Shown: in pieces, positions 1 through 11,304 of the stretch
Numbering within the stretch: position 1 is the stretch's first letter
Layout of the letters: the number at the start of each line of letters is the position of its first letter
Source of the DNA: Chitinophagaceae bacterium
Lineage (GTDB): Bacteria > Bacteroidota > Bacteroidia > Chitinophagales > Chitinophagaceae
Reading direction: 5' to 3'
Length of the DNA stretch: 64,000 nt
NCBI GenBank assembly: GCA_016703625.1
Contig: JADJBP010000002.1
Location: forward strand, 763,127-827,126
Made by a program: the position numbers and the translations under genes
The notes under the pieces: model-generated
Told to the model about the DNA's origin: nothing
What the model saw: the letters and a program-made list of their open reading frames with translations, nothing else
The model's database searches: none

Positions 1-1144
1 TATCTTTTTTATACATCTGCCTGCCTGCTGCATCGGTAATGATCAAAGTTGCGTTACCTGCCAGGCCGTTTCCGGTTTGTACCTGCAACAGGTCTTTTGC
101 CGGGTTGGGATAAACAATCAGTTGCAGATCTGTTTTGTCAAGTTGAATGGCCAGTATCTGGCTGAAACTAAACCTGCCATCAATATCAACCGACTGCAAA
201 CGGTAATAAACTGTTTTCAGCATTTTTATTGAAGCCGGTAATACATCGGTATGATCATAAGTAAGCGGGTTATTTGAATTTCCGGCGGCAGTAACCCTTG
301 ATACATTTGTAAAATTGATACCGTCTGTACTGCGCTGTATATTATAATGGCTGCTGTTTTGTTCGTATTGGGTTTGCCAGTTCAGTTTGATGGTATTGTT
401 ATTATTTACCCCTGTAAATGAAGTAAGTTTTACCGGCAAGGCGGTACTGCTTAATCCCATTATTTCAAGATCGGTAAGCGCCCGGTTATAAATACGCATT
501 TCATCCAGTTTACCGTTATGGCCGTTATAATGCGGGGGTGAATATCCTGTATAAGTCATGGTACCAAATCTTGGCGCTAAATTATATACTGGGGTTGATG
601 AACCAACACCTGTGCTTGCATTTAAAACACCATTTATATAGATCTTTAGCTGGGTACCGGCTCTCACTGCACAAACATGTTTCCATACATTTAAAGCTAA
701 TGCTCCATTGGTTGTTCCCACTGAATTGTTTCTGAAATTAAACTGAAATTGGGGAAACACGCCTGGATTCCAGAACCAGACCGCATAGCCACCACTGTTT
801 ATATTATTATCAAATAAACCTCCGGGATGAACAATGGGAGAATTAATATATACTGAAAAAACGACACTAAAATCCTGTGCTGCTCCAAAATTCAGCAGCG
901 GGCTTGATACTGTTGCATATTGCGGAACCGCACTGCCGGGATTTAAAAACTGCATGGCCGAATTGGCGGCTGATGCATAATTAGTAGTAGCCGTGGAGCC
1001 AAAATTAGTTCCGGTAATATTATTGGGGCCGGCATCATTATAATTCCCATTCAAAGGCCAGTATGCCACGAGGCCATTCACAGGCTGTGTTTGTGCAACA
1101 AAGTAATTGAGGATCGTACATGCGAAGAATAAAAAACGTTTCAT
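1..1144 (-). CDS. Secreted LamG-domain protein with T9SS type A sorting domain (3' end outside window)
   Basis: The reading frame on the minus strand starts at ATG 1144 and is open to the window edge, so the C-terminal end is missing. It begins with a signal peptide (MKRFLFFACTILNYFVAQ). The next 200 residues resemble a LamG/concanavalin-like jelly roll, with WKHVCAVR, INGVLNAS and GKLDEMRIYNRAL, the last being the usual closing strand of this fold. A fibronectin-like segment (LPVKLTSFTG, then LNWQT) and the start of a Por-type C-terminal domain (VYPNPAKDLLQV) follow. In Bacteroidota this layout marks an exported surface or secreted protein carried by the type IX secretion system. The ligand is unknown; LamG domains often bind glycans or proteins. 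Confidence 0.85.
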   Translation of the reverse strand, partial: MKRFLFFACTILNYFVAQTQPVNGLVAYWPLNGNYNDAGPNNITGTNFGSTATTNYASAANSAMQFLNPGSAVPQYATVSSPLLNFGAAQDFSVVFSVYINSPIVHPGGLFDNNINSGGYAVWFWNPGVFPQFQFNFRNNSVGTTNGALALNVWKHVCAVRAGTQLKIYINGVLNASTGVGSSTPVYNLAPRFGTMTYTGYSPPHYNGHNGKLDEMRIYNRALTDLEIMGLSSTALPVKLTSFTGVNNNNTIKLNWQTQYEQNSSHYNIQRSTDGINFTNVSRVTAAGNSNNPLTYDHTDVLPASIKMLKTVYYRLQSVDIDGRFSFSQILAIQLDKTDLQLIVYPNPAKDLLQVQTGNGLAGNATLIITDAAGRQMYKKD

Positions 1145-1333
1145 GCTTATTTTTTTTAGATAAATAACAATTGGTTAAGCATAGAATACGTTTACAAAAT
1201 TGCTGATCCGGCTATCAATATCAACCGTGGTTAAAACGGTAATTGGCAGGGGTGAAAAAACGGTACTTATTCATTTTTATTTTTATGTATTTTTATCCGG
1301 CAGTTTTTAATTGCCCCAACTTAAACAGGTTTT

Positions 1334-2008
1334 ATGAAAAATGATTTACTGCCCGGGGTAAAAACACCGGCAAAGAACGACCAGATCATTTCCTACTATG
1401 CCCTGCGTATTTTGATCGGTGCAACGGGCATCTTTTTACCGTTGCTGCTGATCATTGGCAACCTGGCTGCCAACAGCAGTTTGCAGGTAGAACCATCTGT
1501 AAGTGATTATTATGATAATGACACTGCCGGCGATATCCTGGTGGGAGTACTGTTTGTACTCGGCTTTTTTTTAATGACCTACAAAGGGTACGACCGCACC
1601 GATAGTATTGCGGCTAACTTTGGCTGTGTATTTGCGCTCGGAGTGGCTTTATTTCCAACAACCAGTACAAACCCCGTGGTGCATATCCTGCATTTTGTTT
1701 TTGCGGTATTGCTTTTTTCGGTGTTCATCTTTTTTTCCATACACCTCTTCCGTAAAACAGGGCCGGGCAGGCGAACCAGGCAAAAAGTTGAACGGGACCG
1801 GGTGTACCTGGTCTGCGGTATCATCATGATCATTTGCATTGCCTGTATTGCTATTGGCATGATCTGGCTTAAAACTTTAAGCAAAGAATATAACCTGGTT
1901 TTTTGGTTTGAATCGTTTGCACTGATCGCCTTTGGAGTTTCGTGGGTTACCAAGGCGGAGTTTTTGTATTTAAAAGATGAGAACAACCACACAAAAGAAA
2001 GCAGTTAA
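1334..2008 (+). CDS. DUF998-like integral membrane protein
   Basis: A 224-residue protein with about six hydrophobic segments. It has a short soluble N-terminus, an extracytoplasmic loop with SVSDYYDND, and a loop with YKGYDRTDSIAANFG followed by ALGVALFPT. These motifs match a widespread bacterial family of small uncharacterised membrane proteins related to DUF998. No catalytic residues can be named. It is transcribed alone, divergently from the LamG gene, with about 190 AT-rich bases between them. The reading frame is intact. I recognise the family but not a function. Confidence 0.75.
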   Translation: MKNDLLPGVKTPAKNDQIISYYALRILIGATGIFLPLLLIIGNLAANSSLQVEPSVSDYYDNDTAGDILVGVLFVLGFFLMTYKGYDRTDSIAANFGCVFALGVALFPTTSTNPVVHILHFVFAVLLFSVFIFFSIHLFRKTGPGRRTRQKVERDRVYLVCGIIMIICIACIAIGMIWLKTLSKEYNLVFWFESFALIAFGVSWVTKAEFLYLKDENNHTKESS

Positions 2009-2399
2009 ATAACAGATCGAAATTCTCGTTTTGGAAAAAATCCTTCCACAATAAATTTATTATATTGGTAAAAAAGCAAATAGTATTTACAACTGCAAAA
2101 ACAAAGTGCCCTTTCACGGCAGTTGCAGCAATTAGTGCATCACATTTATTACACGGAATAAAAGATTAATGAAAAGTTTATACGCTTTATGAATTGAGAG
2201 TAGCTGGCTTGTTGAGAGAAAATGAAAAAAGTGTTTGCATTATCATCGCTTTAAAAAAATATAGCTTTTCGATTTGGGGTTATTTATTTAACGAAATAAT
2301 TATAACCTAGCTACAAACAATAAGTTCCATATTTGCCGGGGCTACAAACCATTCCAGGAATTGAAAGATTATTTTTTTGAGGCTGCCCATTATTCCTAA
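2009..2399. other. AT-rich gap with no supported gene
   Basis: This stretch lies between the convergent membrane-protein gene and the frameshifted lipoprotein gene. It is very AT-rich with no open frame of useful length on either strand. I see no strong hairpin followed by a T run, and no match to the repeat families found elsewhere in the window. Confidence 0.6.
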
Positions 2400-3054
2400 C
2401 TAATGCAACTGCATTGTTTTTCTTGTTAACCCGATGGGGGCCACAATAACAGAATCAAATACACGCATGGTAAGTGAACCAATGACCTTTGAAGCAACTG
2501 TGTAATATTTTGCAGGAACAACATTCACTTCACTATACCGGGCATGTATATCAGATGAAGCAACAGTAACGGCATACAGAACAGAATCATACTGTGCAGC
2601 TATACGGCTGGTGTACAACCGAAATGGTAAATTCGGAAGGGGGCCGTTCAGTGAGTCTGTGAAGAGGAGCGATAGCCCGTTTGTGAATTTTGCATGAACG
2701 GTAAGGTCGGTATAAATAATATCATTGCTTGCGCCACCATCAATTTTTTTTACTCCTTCATATTCTATACTGTTGTTTATATAGCGAGTAAACAGTACAT
2801 AGGCTTTATTGCTTTGTAAAAAGGAATAGAGTATTTCCCACCCAGGTCAGTGGTTGCCTGGTAAATATAAGTACTACTATCCGAGCCTGAATTCAAATAG
2901 ATCTTCTGTCCAGCAAGTGGAACAGGAAAGGTATTATTGATTGAATCGACAAGGTATACATAACCGGTTAACTTAACATTGCCGCTGACACTTTTGTATT
3001 GATCTTTTCACAACCAATAAGCAATACAACTATAAAGAATAAAATGATTCGCAT
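2400..3054 (-). CDS. Putative lipoprotein, frameshifted in this sequence
   Basis: Only the C-terminal 72 residues form a plain open frame, but the gene can be followed back to ATG 3054. The N-terminus MRIILFFIVVLLIGCEK is a lipoprotein signal with cysteine after LLIG. Adding one A in the run near 3010 continues it as DQYKSVSGNVKLTGYVYLVD. Adding one T near 2826 continues it as LQSNKAYVLFTRYINNS, which runs into the terminal open frame. The segment with AGQKIYL and TDLGGKYSI resembles the carboxypeptidase regulatory-like beta-sandwich found in many Bacteroidota surface proteins. It is the last gene of a minus-strand run of secreted proteins. Specific function unknown. Confidence 0.65.
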
Positions 3055-3073
3055 AAAATTATTTTGAAAGGTT

Positions 3074-5245
3074 TTAAAACTTTACAACATCAGTGAACAG
3101 GGATATGTCTGTAGAGACACCAACATACAACCCTGGCCTGTATAGTTCTCTGGAGCGAACTGTTTCTCCATTACTAAATTCAGTATATGTGTATTTACTG
3201 GCAACAGCCCCGACACTAACACAAAAGCCCGGCCAAAGGTCAAGTCCCGCCCCGAGGTAAATATTCCGCAAAGGCTTTTGTGCATCAAAGGCTACCTGTA
3301 AACTCGTACGGCTTTTCCATAAGCGATTATTGTGTTCGTCTTTACCGGTAAAGAATTTTGTATTGCGTATATCTGTTTTTTTAACATATACTTTCAAGCC
3401 AACTACGAACCTGGTATGTGGAAGCTCATTGATCTTTCCTTCCTTCATTTCAACAAACTGGTTTGTAGTATAAAAAGCTCCGGCCATTGGAAAAATGCGA
3501 TAGAGCTTATTGATGCGGTAAGTAAATGTATCGGGAACAGTTTTATTTTTATTTCCTTCATTACCGGCAGTTTCGGTATTCATGTAATAAGTGGCTTTCT
3601 TCGGACCCGTAATCTTCTTCGGGGGATTGGATAGTTCGGAATGATAAGACGAAGTTTTATCAACGGTTTCTTTAATTTCGATAACGGGGTTAGACTGCCG
3701 CACCAGGTATTCCAGAGCCTTTTCGAAAGCCTGAAGTTCAGTTATCTTGCCTATTAACTTTACTACATTACCCTGGGCTTCGATTCTTGCATTATGAGCT
3801 GCTGTTGGTTCCGCTCCTCCTGCTGCTGCAAAAGCACCAAGTGCATTAGCAGCTTTTGACAACTGACCAATCAGGGGTGAGAGTCCATCTGATAATTGTG
3901 AGGCATCATTTGTAATATCTTTAAAACTCAGGCTAATCTTTGCCACCTCACCTGGCTTCAGGTTATGGGACAAGATCACAACGCGATCATCCTCCCTGTA
4001 CTCATCGGTAATATTTTCATTGAGCATTTGGTAATTATTACTGGCATCATGATGACGTTGCCAATAAAGTATGGAGCCTGTGTCTTTTCCCACGACTAAC
4101 ATACCTTCATTTAATTGAACAGATGTATTTCCAAAGTCCAGAATCGCTTTATCATTATTTGTTTTAGTCGTTGTAAAATCTTTTGCCGCTTTTTCGATAG
4201 CCGATTTCTCTTTCCTCAAAGTCACAGCTTCATTGATGATCGTGTCAGCTGCTGAGTTGAGGTCTTCTTCATGTCTATCGATTTGTAAAACTCTTCCCTT
4301 GCCTGAATCTGCAAGCGCAAAAATTCCAGTTTCGAAGTGTCAGGCTCGGTGCCGATATTGCCTTCTACTTTAAAGTTGAATGGATTCAGCGCCGGCATAT
4401 AATTGGTTTGGTACCATAACCACTTCAATACCCAATCCTTGTATTGACTGGACAGGTTGATCTGACTTAGGCGGGTACGAATAAAATTATCAGCATCGAT
4501 TGTAAAACGGACAGCACTCTGAGAAACTGCGTTCCAGAGCTGGCACATCTGCAAGCGTATAATTTGGAGCCCTTTTCAACAAGGGTTCAATAGTTTCAAG
4601 ATAAGCTTCGATCGTTTTCACCCTTGCTTTTAACTGTTCGTGCAGCACTACGAAAATATCCGGATTAAAATTTCCTGAATAGTCTGACTTTGTCGTTTGT
4701 AACCAATCATAGGTTAATTTTTTGAAGGGTACCGTTTTAGACAGGGTAAAAATCATTTTCCTCCCATCAGCAGGACTGGTGATTGCCAGGTTACCTGAAA
4801 TTGCATTCGCTTCGAACGACTCAGTACTGTCTGGCACCACCACCGAATAATATTTTTTGTAGTTCACAGTGAACACAGGGATATAAGTTTGAGCAGCGGC
4901 AAATTGGTTTGCAATAACAATATTGAGATTAGCTATTACATTGTTGATATCAGTTACAGAAATACCATATACCTTACTAAGGATATCCATTTTTTCCGCA
5001 TCCGCTAATAACTTGGTTAGTTGCCTCTTTGCACGATTAGCCTTATCTGCCAGCATTTTTTCATAAAGTGCAAATGATTCCTTAGGATCGTTGATCTTAA
5101 AATTGATATTATTTCCATTAAATACCAATTCAGGAAGATTGCCAATAATCCTTCCCGTCCCGTCAGTCTGAAGTGAATGGGTTTGCGCCTTTCCGGTATG
5201 GGTCATCCACAATAGAGCAATAATTAATGCGATTTTCTTTTTCAT
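3074..5245 (-). CDS. Large secreted protein with barrel-like C-terminus, frameshifted
   Basis: Three overlapping frames (4490-5245, 4222-4554, 3074-4225) rejoin as one protein of about 720 residues. I chose ATG 5245 because it gives a clear signal peptide, MKKKIALIIALLWMTHTGKAQ; the longer upstream extension has none. The N-terminal half is helical and charged, with possible coiled-coil stretches (ALYEKMLADKANRAKRQL). The last 120 residues alternate hydrophobic and polar residues (TRFVVGLKVYV, NIYLGAGLDLWPG, LYVGVSTDISLF) and end in phenylalanine, as outer-membrane strands do. Four bases separate it from the upstream gene ending at 5250, so the two are probably co-transcribed. No family recognised; the outer-membrane location is an inference. 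Confidence 0.6.
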
Positions 5246-5249
5246 ATAA

Positions 5250-6099
5250 TTAAAAGTATAAGTCAATAGCATCATCCTCCCCCGGTATTCTTCGTACAAC
5301 TGCACGTTCCCCAAGACTACCTGAATTAGGTTTTACCTGCCACACAGGTAACATAGACCTCATATTCGTATCAGCGAGGTGAATTCCTGATAAGGTAGTC
5401 AGCTCCTGCGCAGGGTAATCATTAGGCACTCTTACATTATATGATTCGAGTGTTACACAGCAGTATTTCATCTCCTGTAATCCAGCTGTATCAATACGGG
5501 ATCGGTCAAAACCATCAAAGTAACTGGCGTAATAATATTTATTGTTGGAAATATCTTTCAACTGTATAACTGCTTTTATAATATCACCTGGATTCACCCG
5601 GTTAAAACCTGATACTGAACGGGACTGATTGTCCACCAATGAGACAGCTTCCGATAGACCAAAAAGCGCCTCCTCCCATTCCAGTAAAACCCCATTGCAG
5701 TATGGGCTGAAGTATCAGCTTGTCTGATTGCAGTCCGGGAAAGATAAATACACTAGGGCCAAATTTATTAACCGGGGCTTCTGGAACACGAAGCTTCGCT
5801 GTCATTGAACCCAAAGGATTACCGGTTTGATTATTCCAGCCGGCGTAGGCAACCCAACGTGGATTGACAATTTCATGCGATAGCGGAACAAGCGAGCGAA
5901 TAAAATGAAGATCGCTTTCCAAGAGACCTGCTCTGTCAGTTGCAATTACAGGAGCAATTTTGTCTAATTTTTTAATCGTGCTTTGTGGTGCCTTCGCTTT
6001 TTCAAGTGCCTTTTTTACACGACTTTTTAAACGGGAGCCGCCAGGCATCAAAACATATTTTGATATTGCCTTTTTTTTCATTTTAGTTTTGATGGTCAT
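5250..6099 (-). CDS. Uncharacterised beta-rich protein, frameshifted
   Basis: Two frames (5602-6099 and 5250-5639) join through one indel near 5650 to give about 280 residues. The middle contains WVAYAGWNNQTG, VFIFPGLQSD, ILQPILQWG and GGGAFWSI. From memory these resemble a family of beta-rich proteins found in bacteria and fungi that is sometimes placed near glutamic (G1/eqolisin) peptidases, but I cannot verify catalytic residues. After the join, GDIIKAVIQLK and YYYASYFDGF look like further sandwich strands. The basic N-terminus (KTKMKKKAISK) is not a typical signal peptide. Its stop lies four bases from the start of the next gene, suggesting an operon. Confidence 0.5.
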
Positions 6100-6226
6100 T
6101 GACTTCCCGGTTTAAACAATGAATTTTCATTCTGCTTAAAAGCAATACCCAAAAATGTTACATCTATTAACCGGAATCAATAGTTTTTTAACGGATAATG
6201 GAGGGTGAAAAAACGGTAAATAATCT

Positions 6227-9213
6227 TTAAGAAGGGAGAATCGTAATGTGTGTGCCATTGACTAACGAAGAAGTAAGCGTAACTTTATACTTTATCTGCC
6301 CCGCCCTATACTGCATATTTTTTAGCCCGTACCCTTTCTTCACTTCATCTACATTAAAGCCTTTGCCATTATCTGCCACAACTATCTGTATTTTTTTACC
6401 GCTGGCAGCTATGGTAACATGTATCTGGGTTGCACCGGAATATTTGATGCTGTTGTTAATTGCTTCCTTGCAAATCAAAAACAGGTTGCGTTTTTCTTCC
6501 TTGATAAGCTTACGGTTGTTTACTTCGCTATCAGCTTTATAATGGCTTCGATATTACTTGCGCCTGCCACAGGTATAGCAAATTGCTTAAGCCTTGTTAT
6601 TAATTCATCTACCGTATCCAGGAATCATCCAGCACCAGATCATATCCCTCAGGCTCATGGTTGCTTCGGTCAAATTATCTTTTACCTGTTGCAGGCTTTC
6701 TTCCTGCTTTACTCCACTTATAGCAAGATTGGTAAATACTTTTACACTGTTGAGGGTGCTGCCCAGGTCGTCATGCAGATCTGTGGCGATGTTCTTTCTA
6801 ATTTGATGCTGCTTTTTTATTTGCTGTATACGGTAGCGGTAAAAAGCATAGATGATACCGGCAGTAGCTAAAAAAACCAATAGTTTAAACCACCAGGTTT
6901 GGTACCATTTGGGGAGAAACACCAATATCAATTCTTTGGGCTCACTCCAGATTCCATCTTCGTTGGCAGCTTTACCTCCAGGTGATAGGTGCCGGGTAAA
7001 AGACCAATAAGAGTAACAAAATTTGTGTGTTGAGGTTTATCCATTCTTGCCCTGTTCAAGTATCCGGTATGTGTAAGTGGTATGTCCGGGTTACTCCAAT
7101 TAATTCCGGAGAAATATATTGACGTTTGCAGAATATCATTATTAATGATGAATTTGTGAGACATTATATCAATACTATCAACAACTCCCTGGGGGTATTC
7201 ACAAATCAATTTCGAGATAAAAACTGCAGGCGCGGCAGTGTTTGCCCTGATCTTATCTGTAGCTATTTTTGTAAACCCTTTTACACCGCCCGCTAAAATA
7301 TCAGTATTTAGCATAACGCCACAAGCCTCTTCAAATGTGTTTGAATGTAATCCGTTAAAAATACTGTATTTATTAAATTTTTCAGTCTTGATATTAAATA
7401 TATTTAAGCCATTATTTGTAGTAATATAAATAAGGCTGTCGTATACCTGGAAAATCTTGTAAACTCCATTATTACTAAGCCCATCTGCGGTTGTATAAAT
7501 TTTTTTAATTTTAAAATGTTCATCCGTTTTAATTATCCCTGTTCCATATGCCGCAATCCAGTAATTGCCTTTTGAGTACAGGATGTCAAACAAAGTTCCA
7601 ATCGCCTCATTACTGCCAATATCAGTAATGATATAATTCTTACCCCGGAGGTTTTTAAGGTTGATTTTTGTCAATGATTTATCGCTCAGCACAACAGCAA
7701 AGTCCTCATGAGTCTTATGCACTGCATTTACAACATTTGACAACATGCCCGAACCCTGAGTATCTGCAAGCATATTTATAACCTCTTTCTTCTTTAAATT
7801 CCAGGCCAGAACCCCCTTGAAATTTTCAGTCCCCATTATAATCATTGAATCCCCGCAAACAATATGACTATTTAAAGAGAATTTACTGTAGTTCCTAAAT
7901 TCGGGGTAAACATCTTCAATATTATAAAGTTTACCACCCTTCATAACAAACAACCGGTTTCTTTCGCTTACAATGCTGTTATTACCGTCAATTGAAAACT
8001 GGTAATTAAACCAGCCATCTTTTTTTACTGTTTTAATTTTGCCATCATCAGACACACTGTATAACCCATTCATGGTAGAGGCATAGTAAAGGCCGTCATT
8101 TGCTGGAAAAACATAAAAGACATGTTCCAATACGAAATTGCTTTCAGGGTCTTTATAAAAACTTTTAAGCCCTGTAACACCTGCGTTAAAATAGCTAATG
8201 CCATCCCTGCTTCCAACCCAAAGCATATTGCTGATATCATAATAAAGCACCTGTACAGATTGGAATAGATTTTTGCTCGAAAATGCATTCCTGTCCCGCA
8301 ACTCTGTCACTTTCTTTAACAGTGTATCATAAACAAAGATTGTAGTGCCGGCAATAAATAAGGTGTGGTTGTGTAAACAAAGACTCTCTACAGATTGATC
8401 ATGCAGGATGTTATCACTAAACGGATTCTGCCTGATTTCAATATTATACTTATTATCAAACTTGAAACTGAACAGGCCCGAATTAGTAGCGATCAATATT
8501 TGTGAGTTGGAAAACTGAATTATATCATTGATAACCAATTCTGGATACAGCAAAACCGGGTTGTTTCCATTGATGGTAACATTAACCGGTTTTAGATCCT
8601 GCGAATTGTAAACGTATAAGTTGCCTGTTTTATCAACCGCCCAGATATTTTTATTTTGATCGAGAAATATTTTTTTAGAGATCACACTTCCACTTCCTTC
8701 CTTACTATAATCCAAAACTTCAGTAAATTTCTTTTCGTTTTTCTTATAGACAAAAAGCCCTTTAAAGCTGTTTATCCAGATATTATTTTCAACAAGGATC
8801 ATATCCATAAACCAGTTATTTTCCTGGTTGGCAGGCCTTGTAATACGATATTTGATACTGGCTGAAGCTGTATTTAAAACATCAATATCTCCATAGGAAG
8901 TAAGAATAAATATCTCATCCTTAAGCGTATCTTCTTCAATATCCCAAACATCTACCCCTGAAAGTTTATATTTTACCTGGTTTGGGGAATGAGAAAAACG
9001 ATTTAATAATTTACCATCAAATCGTATGGCACTTTCCTGCGTAGCAATCCATTTGTACTTATATTTATCCTGAATTATTTTTCTTATATTGGCTTCATAA
9101 ATAGATTCCTCACTATTTAAATCAACTACGGTCTTGTAAGAAACCGTTTGAGCTATCACTGAACTACAAAAAATAAAACTTATTAACCCTAAAACAATTT
9201 TATGGCAGATCAT
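6227..9213 (-). CDS. Propeller/Y_Y_Y sensor histidine kinase (HisKA_3 + HATPase), multiply frameshifted
   Basis: Pieces at 6928-9213, 6605-6931 and 6227-6478 form one kinase of about 990 residues. It starts with a signal peptide (MICHKIVLGLISFIFCSSVIAQ), then a periplasmic two-component propeller of about 650 residues with repeats such as NMLWVGSRDGISYF and DGLSNNGVYKIF. A Y_Y_Y domain follows (YTYRILEQG in a shifted frame, LPGTYHLEVK, DGIWSEPKEL), then a membrane helix after WYQTWWFK. The cytoplasmic part has the HisKA_3 phospho-acceptor in NIATDLHDDLGSTLN, the N box in EAINNSIKYSGA, the G1 box DNGKGFN and the G2 box GYGLKNMQ. At least five indels, mostly lost homopolymer bases, break it. 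The NarL-type regulator at 11305 is the likely partner. Its start overlaps the divergent protease gene by 12 bases. Confidence 0.85.
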
Positions 9214-10744
9214 AAATGGCTGGCTCTTTTTTTAGTTCATACAGAAGTGACACCTAAAACTAAGGATAATAATGAAAAAGAGGAAGAGAATAACGACAAT
9301 GATTTTTTTTACAAGATCGTAATGAAAGATTTACGTCATGCACATCCTGGTGAGGAAATAAAGATTGTGCTGGTAAATACCGTGTTTGATAAAAGATATA
9401 TCCCGGCCAGGTATACGATATACGTTAACACCTTAAAAAATGAATGGTTTAGCCTAGATAAAGATATCATGCAACTCAGTTTTACTAATGGATTTGAAAT
9501 GCAAAACCGAGAAAAACTGACCGGGCTATTCAATGAGCTTAAAAAAAAATACCCAAGTGATAAGGTAATGATCTTTACTTATGGGCATGGATCTGTTTTT
9601 GGAATTTTTACTTATGATCCAGATACCATCGTCTCCCATTACTATAGAGTACCGGGAAGAAGTATACAAACTTTTAATGAGGCGGTTTTGCAAATCTATT
9701 TTATGACCTTGAGCACAAAAAACCAACAAAGAATTTAAAAATATGAGCATAAGTTAAGATTTACAGAAACAGAAAAGCTTTTGACCTTATTTGATCAGCC
9801 AGACTCTTTATTTCAAGAGATGGTTAAGGCTAATACAGCCTCCTGTTGCGGAAATCAATCCCGCAGTTGCTAGTCCGTTAAATCCTCCGGGAGTTCAACC
9901 GGGAAGATTCTTAAGATACGTCAGTAACGAGGATCTCGCTTATGCTATCAGGAATAGTTTTAAAAAAGTGGATTTTATCGTGCTTAACAATTGTGTTATG
10001 CAAAATGTATATTCACAATTTGCACTTCAAACCGTTACCGATTACCTGATTGCCCCGCAAACGGGAGTAACAAATCCCGGCTTGAATATGAGGCAGATAA
10101 TAAAAATTATAAAAAATGCTGATGACCGCGATACCAACGACAGTATTGCCAAAAAAATAATTGAAGGTTTTGCCAATATGGAAGGCCGCAGCGCTACCGA
10201 AACCGATTTTTTGGATCTGTATGTTGTACTTGCTCTTAAATTGGGCGATAGTTATAACGCCTATATCACAATCTTAAAAGATTTGGCAGAGGTATTTACC
10301 CGCAAGATTAATGAGAAGGAAGATGGTCCTGGTGATGATTTTGATGAAAAACTTGACGACTCATTGAGGCTTTGCTTTCCATTTGAATTCAATACCAACA
10401 CCGGCAACTCAATGATCGATCTTTACCAGTTATTGTCAACCCGTCATATGCTGAAGATCGAAGAACTTAAAAGTATAAGGGACCGAATAGACCTGCTCGA
10501 TAACAACAATGTGTTTAAATACGTAGGCAAAAAAACCTTTAATCAAAATGGAGCATATTATCCAACACAAACCACTTCTTCCGGTTTATGCATTTATTTT
10601 CCAAGAAACTACAATAGTATAAACAGCTTGATACACCGGTTTTATACTGCAGCAAATTACAGTTCAGAATTTGACAGTACAATTAACTGGCGCTCATTTA
10701 TTAAAACCTATTTGCAAAAAAGAGGAATAGATAGCGGAGGTTAA
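9202..10744 (+). CDS. Clostripain-like (C11) cysteine protease, frameshifted
   Basis: Two frames (9202-9738 and 9791-10744) join through indels between about 9720 and 9840 into a protein of about 510 residues. The first strand is KWLALFLVHTEV. The histidine of the C11 dyad is in MIFTYGHGSVFG and the cysteine in FIVLNNCVMQNVY, where most C11 enzymes have Asp-x-Cys and this one has Asn-Asn-Cys. The tail has GLCIYFPRNY, matching the conserved SGLSIYFP-type strand of the family. There is no signal peptide, which suggests a cytoplasmic protease of the caspase/clostripain fold. C11 enzymes cleave after basic residues, but this substrate is unknown. The coding start overlaps the start of the divergent sensor kinase. 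Confidence 0.8.
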
Positions 10745-10763
10745 ATTGATCCCTGTTACTGGC

Positions 10764-11119
10764 TTACTGCATATTCCATACTTTATCGGGCATCTGCCAC
10801 ACTTTTTTACCCGCAATTTTAATTCGTAAATTTAAATTCAGTTCATTACCTATCCCTGTAAGAAGATCCTGTGATTGCCTCCCATTGCTATGTTTTGAAC
10901 AAGCGGCATTTCCACCTCTCCATATTCCCAATCAGCTGGTTTGTCAGACTTGGGTCCTGGATTAAATTTTAACCCCTGTGTATTAGCTGGAATCAAAAAC
11001 TCGCAAGTTATTTTTAAATCGCCGCCTTCTTGTCTTTCAAATTTTACTGGGTATTCGTCGCTGGCTACAGCTGTAGATTCAATTATATAGCCTGTTTGCA
11101 TTGAAAGGGTTTCTGCCAT
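10764..11119 (-). CDS. Small uncharacterised protein, frameshifted near its C-terminus
   Basis: The open frame 10850-11119 ends in MGGNHRIFLQG, but adding one G to the run near 10870 gives MGGQSQDLLTGIGNELNL and continues to a stop at 10764 (about 117 residues). The longer form has a coherent amphipathic end (IKIAGKKVWQMPDKVWNMQ), so I prefer it. It has no signal peptide or membrane segment. It starts MAETLSMQTGYIIEST and is rich in beta-forming residues. It lies convergent with the C11 protease gene and divergent from the response regulator. I do not recognise a family. Confidence 0.55.
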
Positions 11120-11304
11120 AATTTAATTTTTTATCAGGTTTAAAAAATAATTTCTCCATAATTTTAAAACATCTCTCCCACAAAACCAAGCCTTCCTTAA
11201 AATATCGAAAAATAAATATCCCGTTAAAACTATCCTACCGTGTTTTCACCCTTTTTTAATTTAAAAGCATTATTTTCATCGGGTATTTCAAAAACCAGCA
11301 ACCC

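Noticed and set aside
6246..6871. Plus-strand reading frames opposite the kinase C-terminus
   Set aside because: They lie antisense to clear HATPase and HisKA_3 motifs and show no family features.
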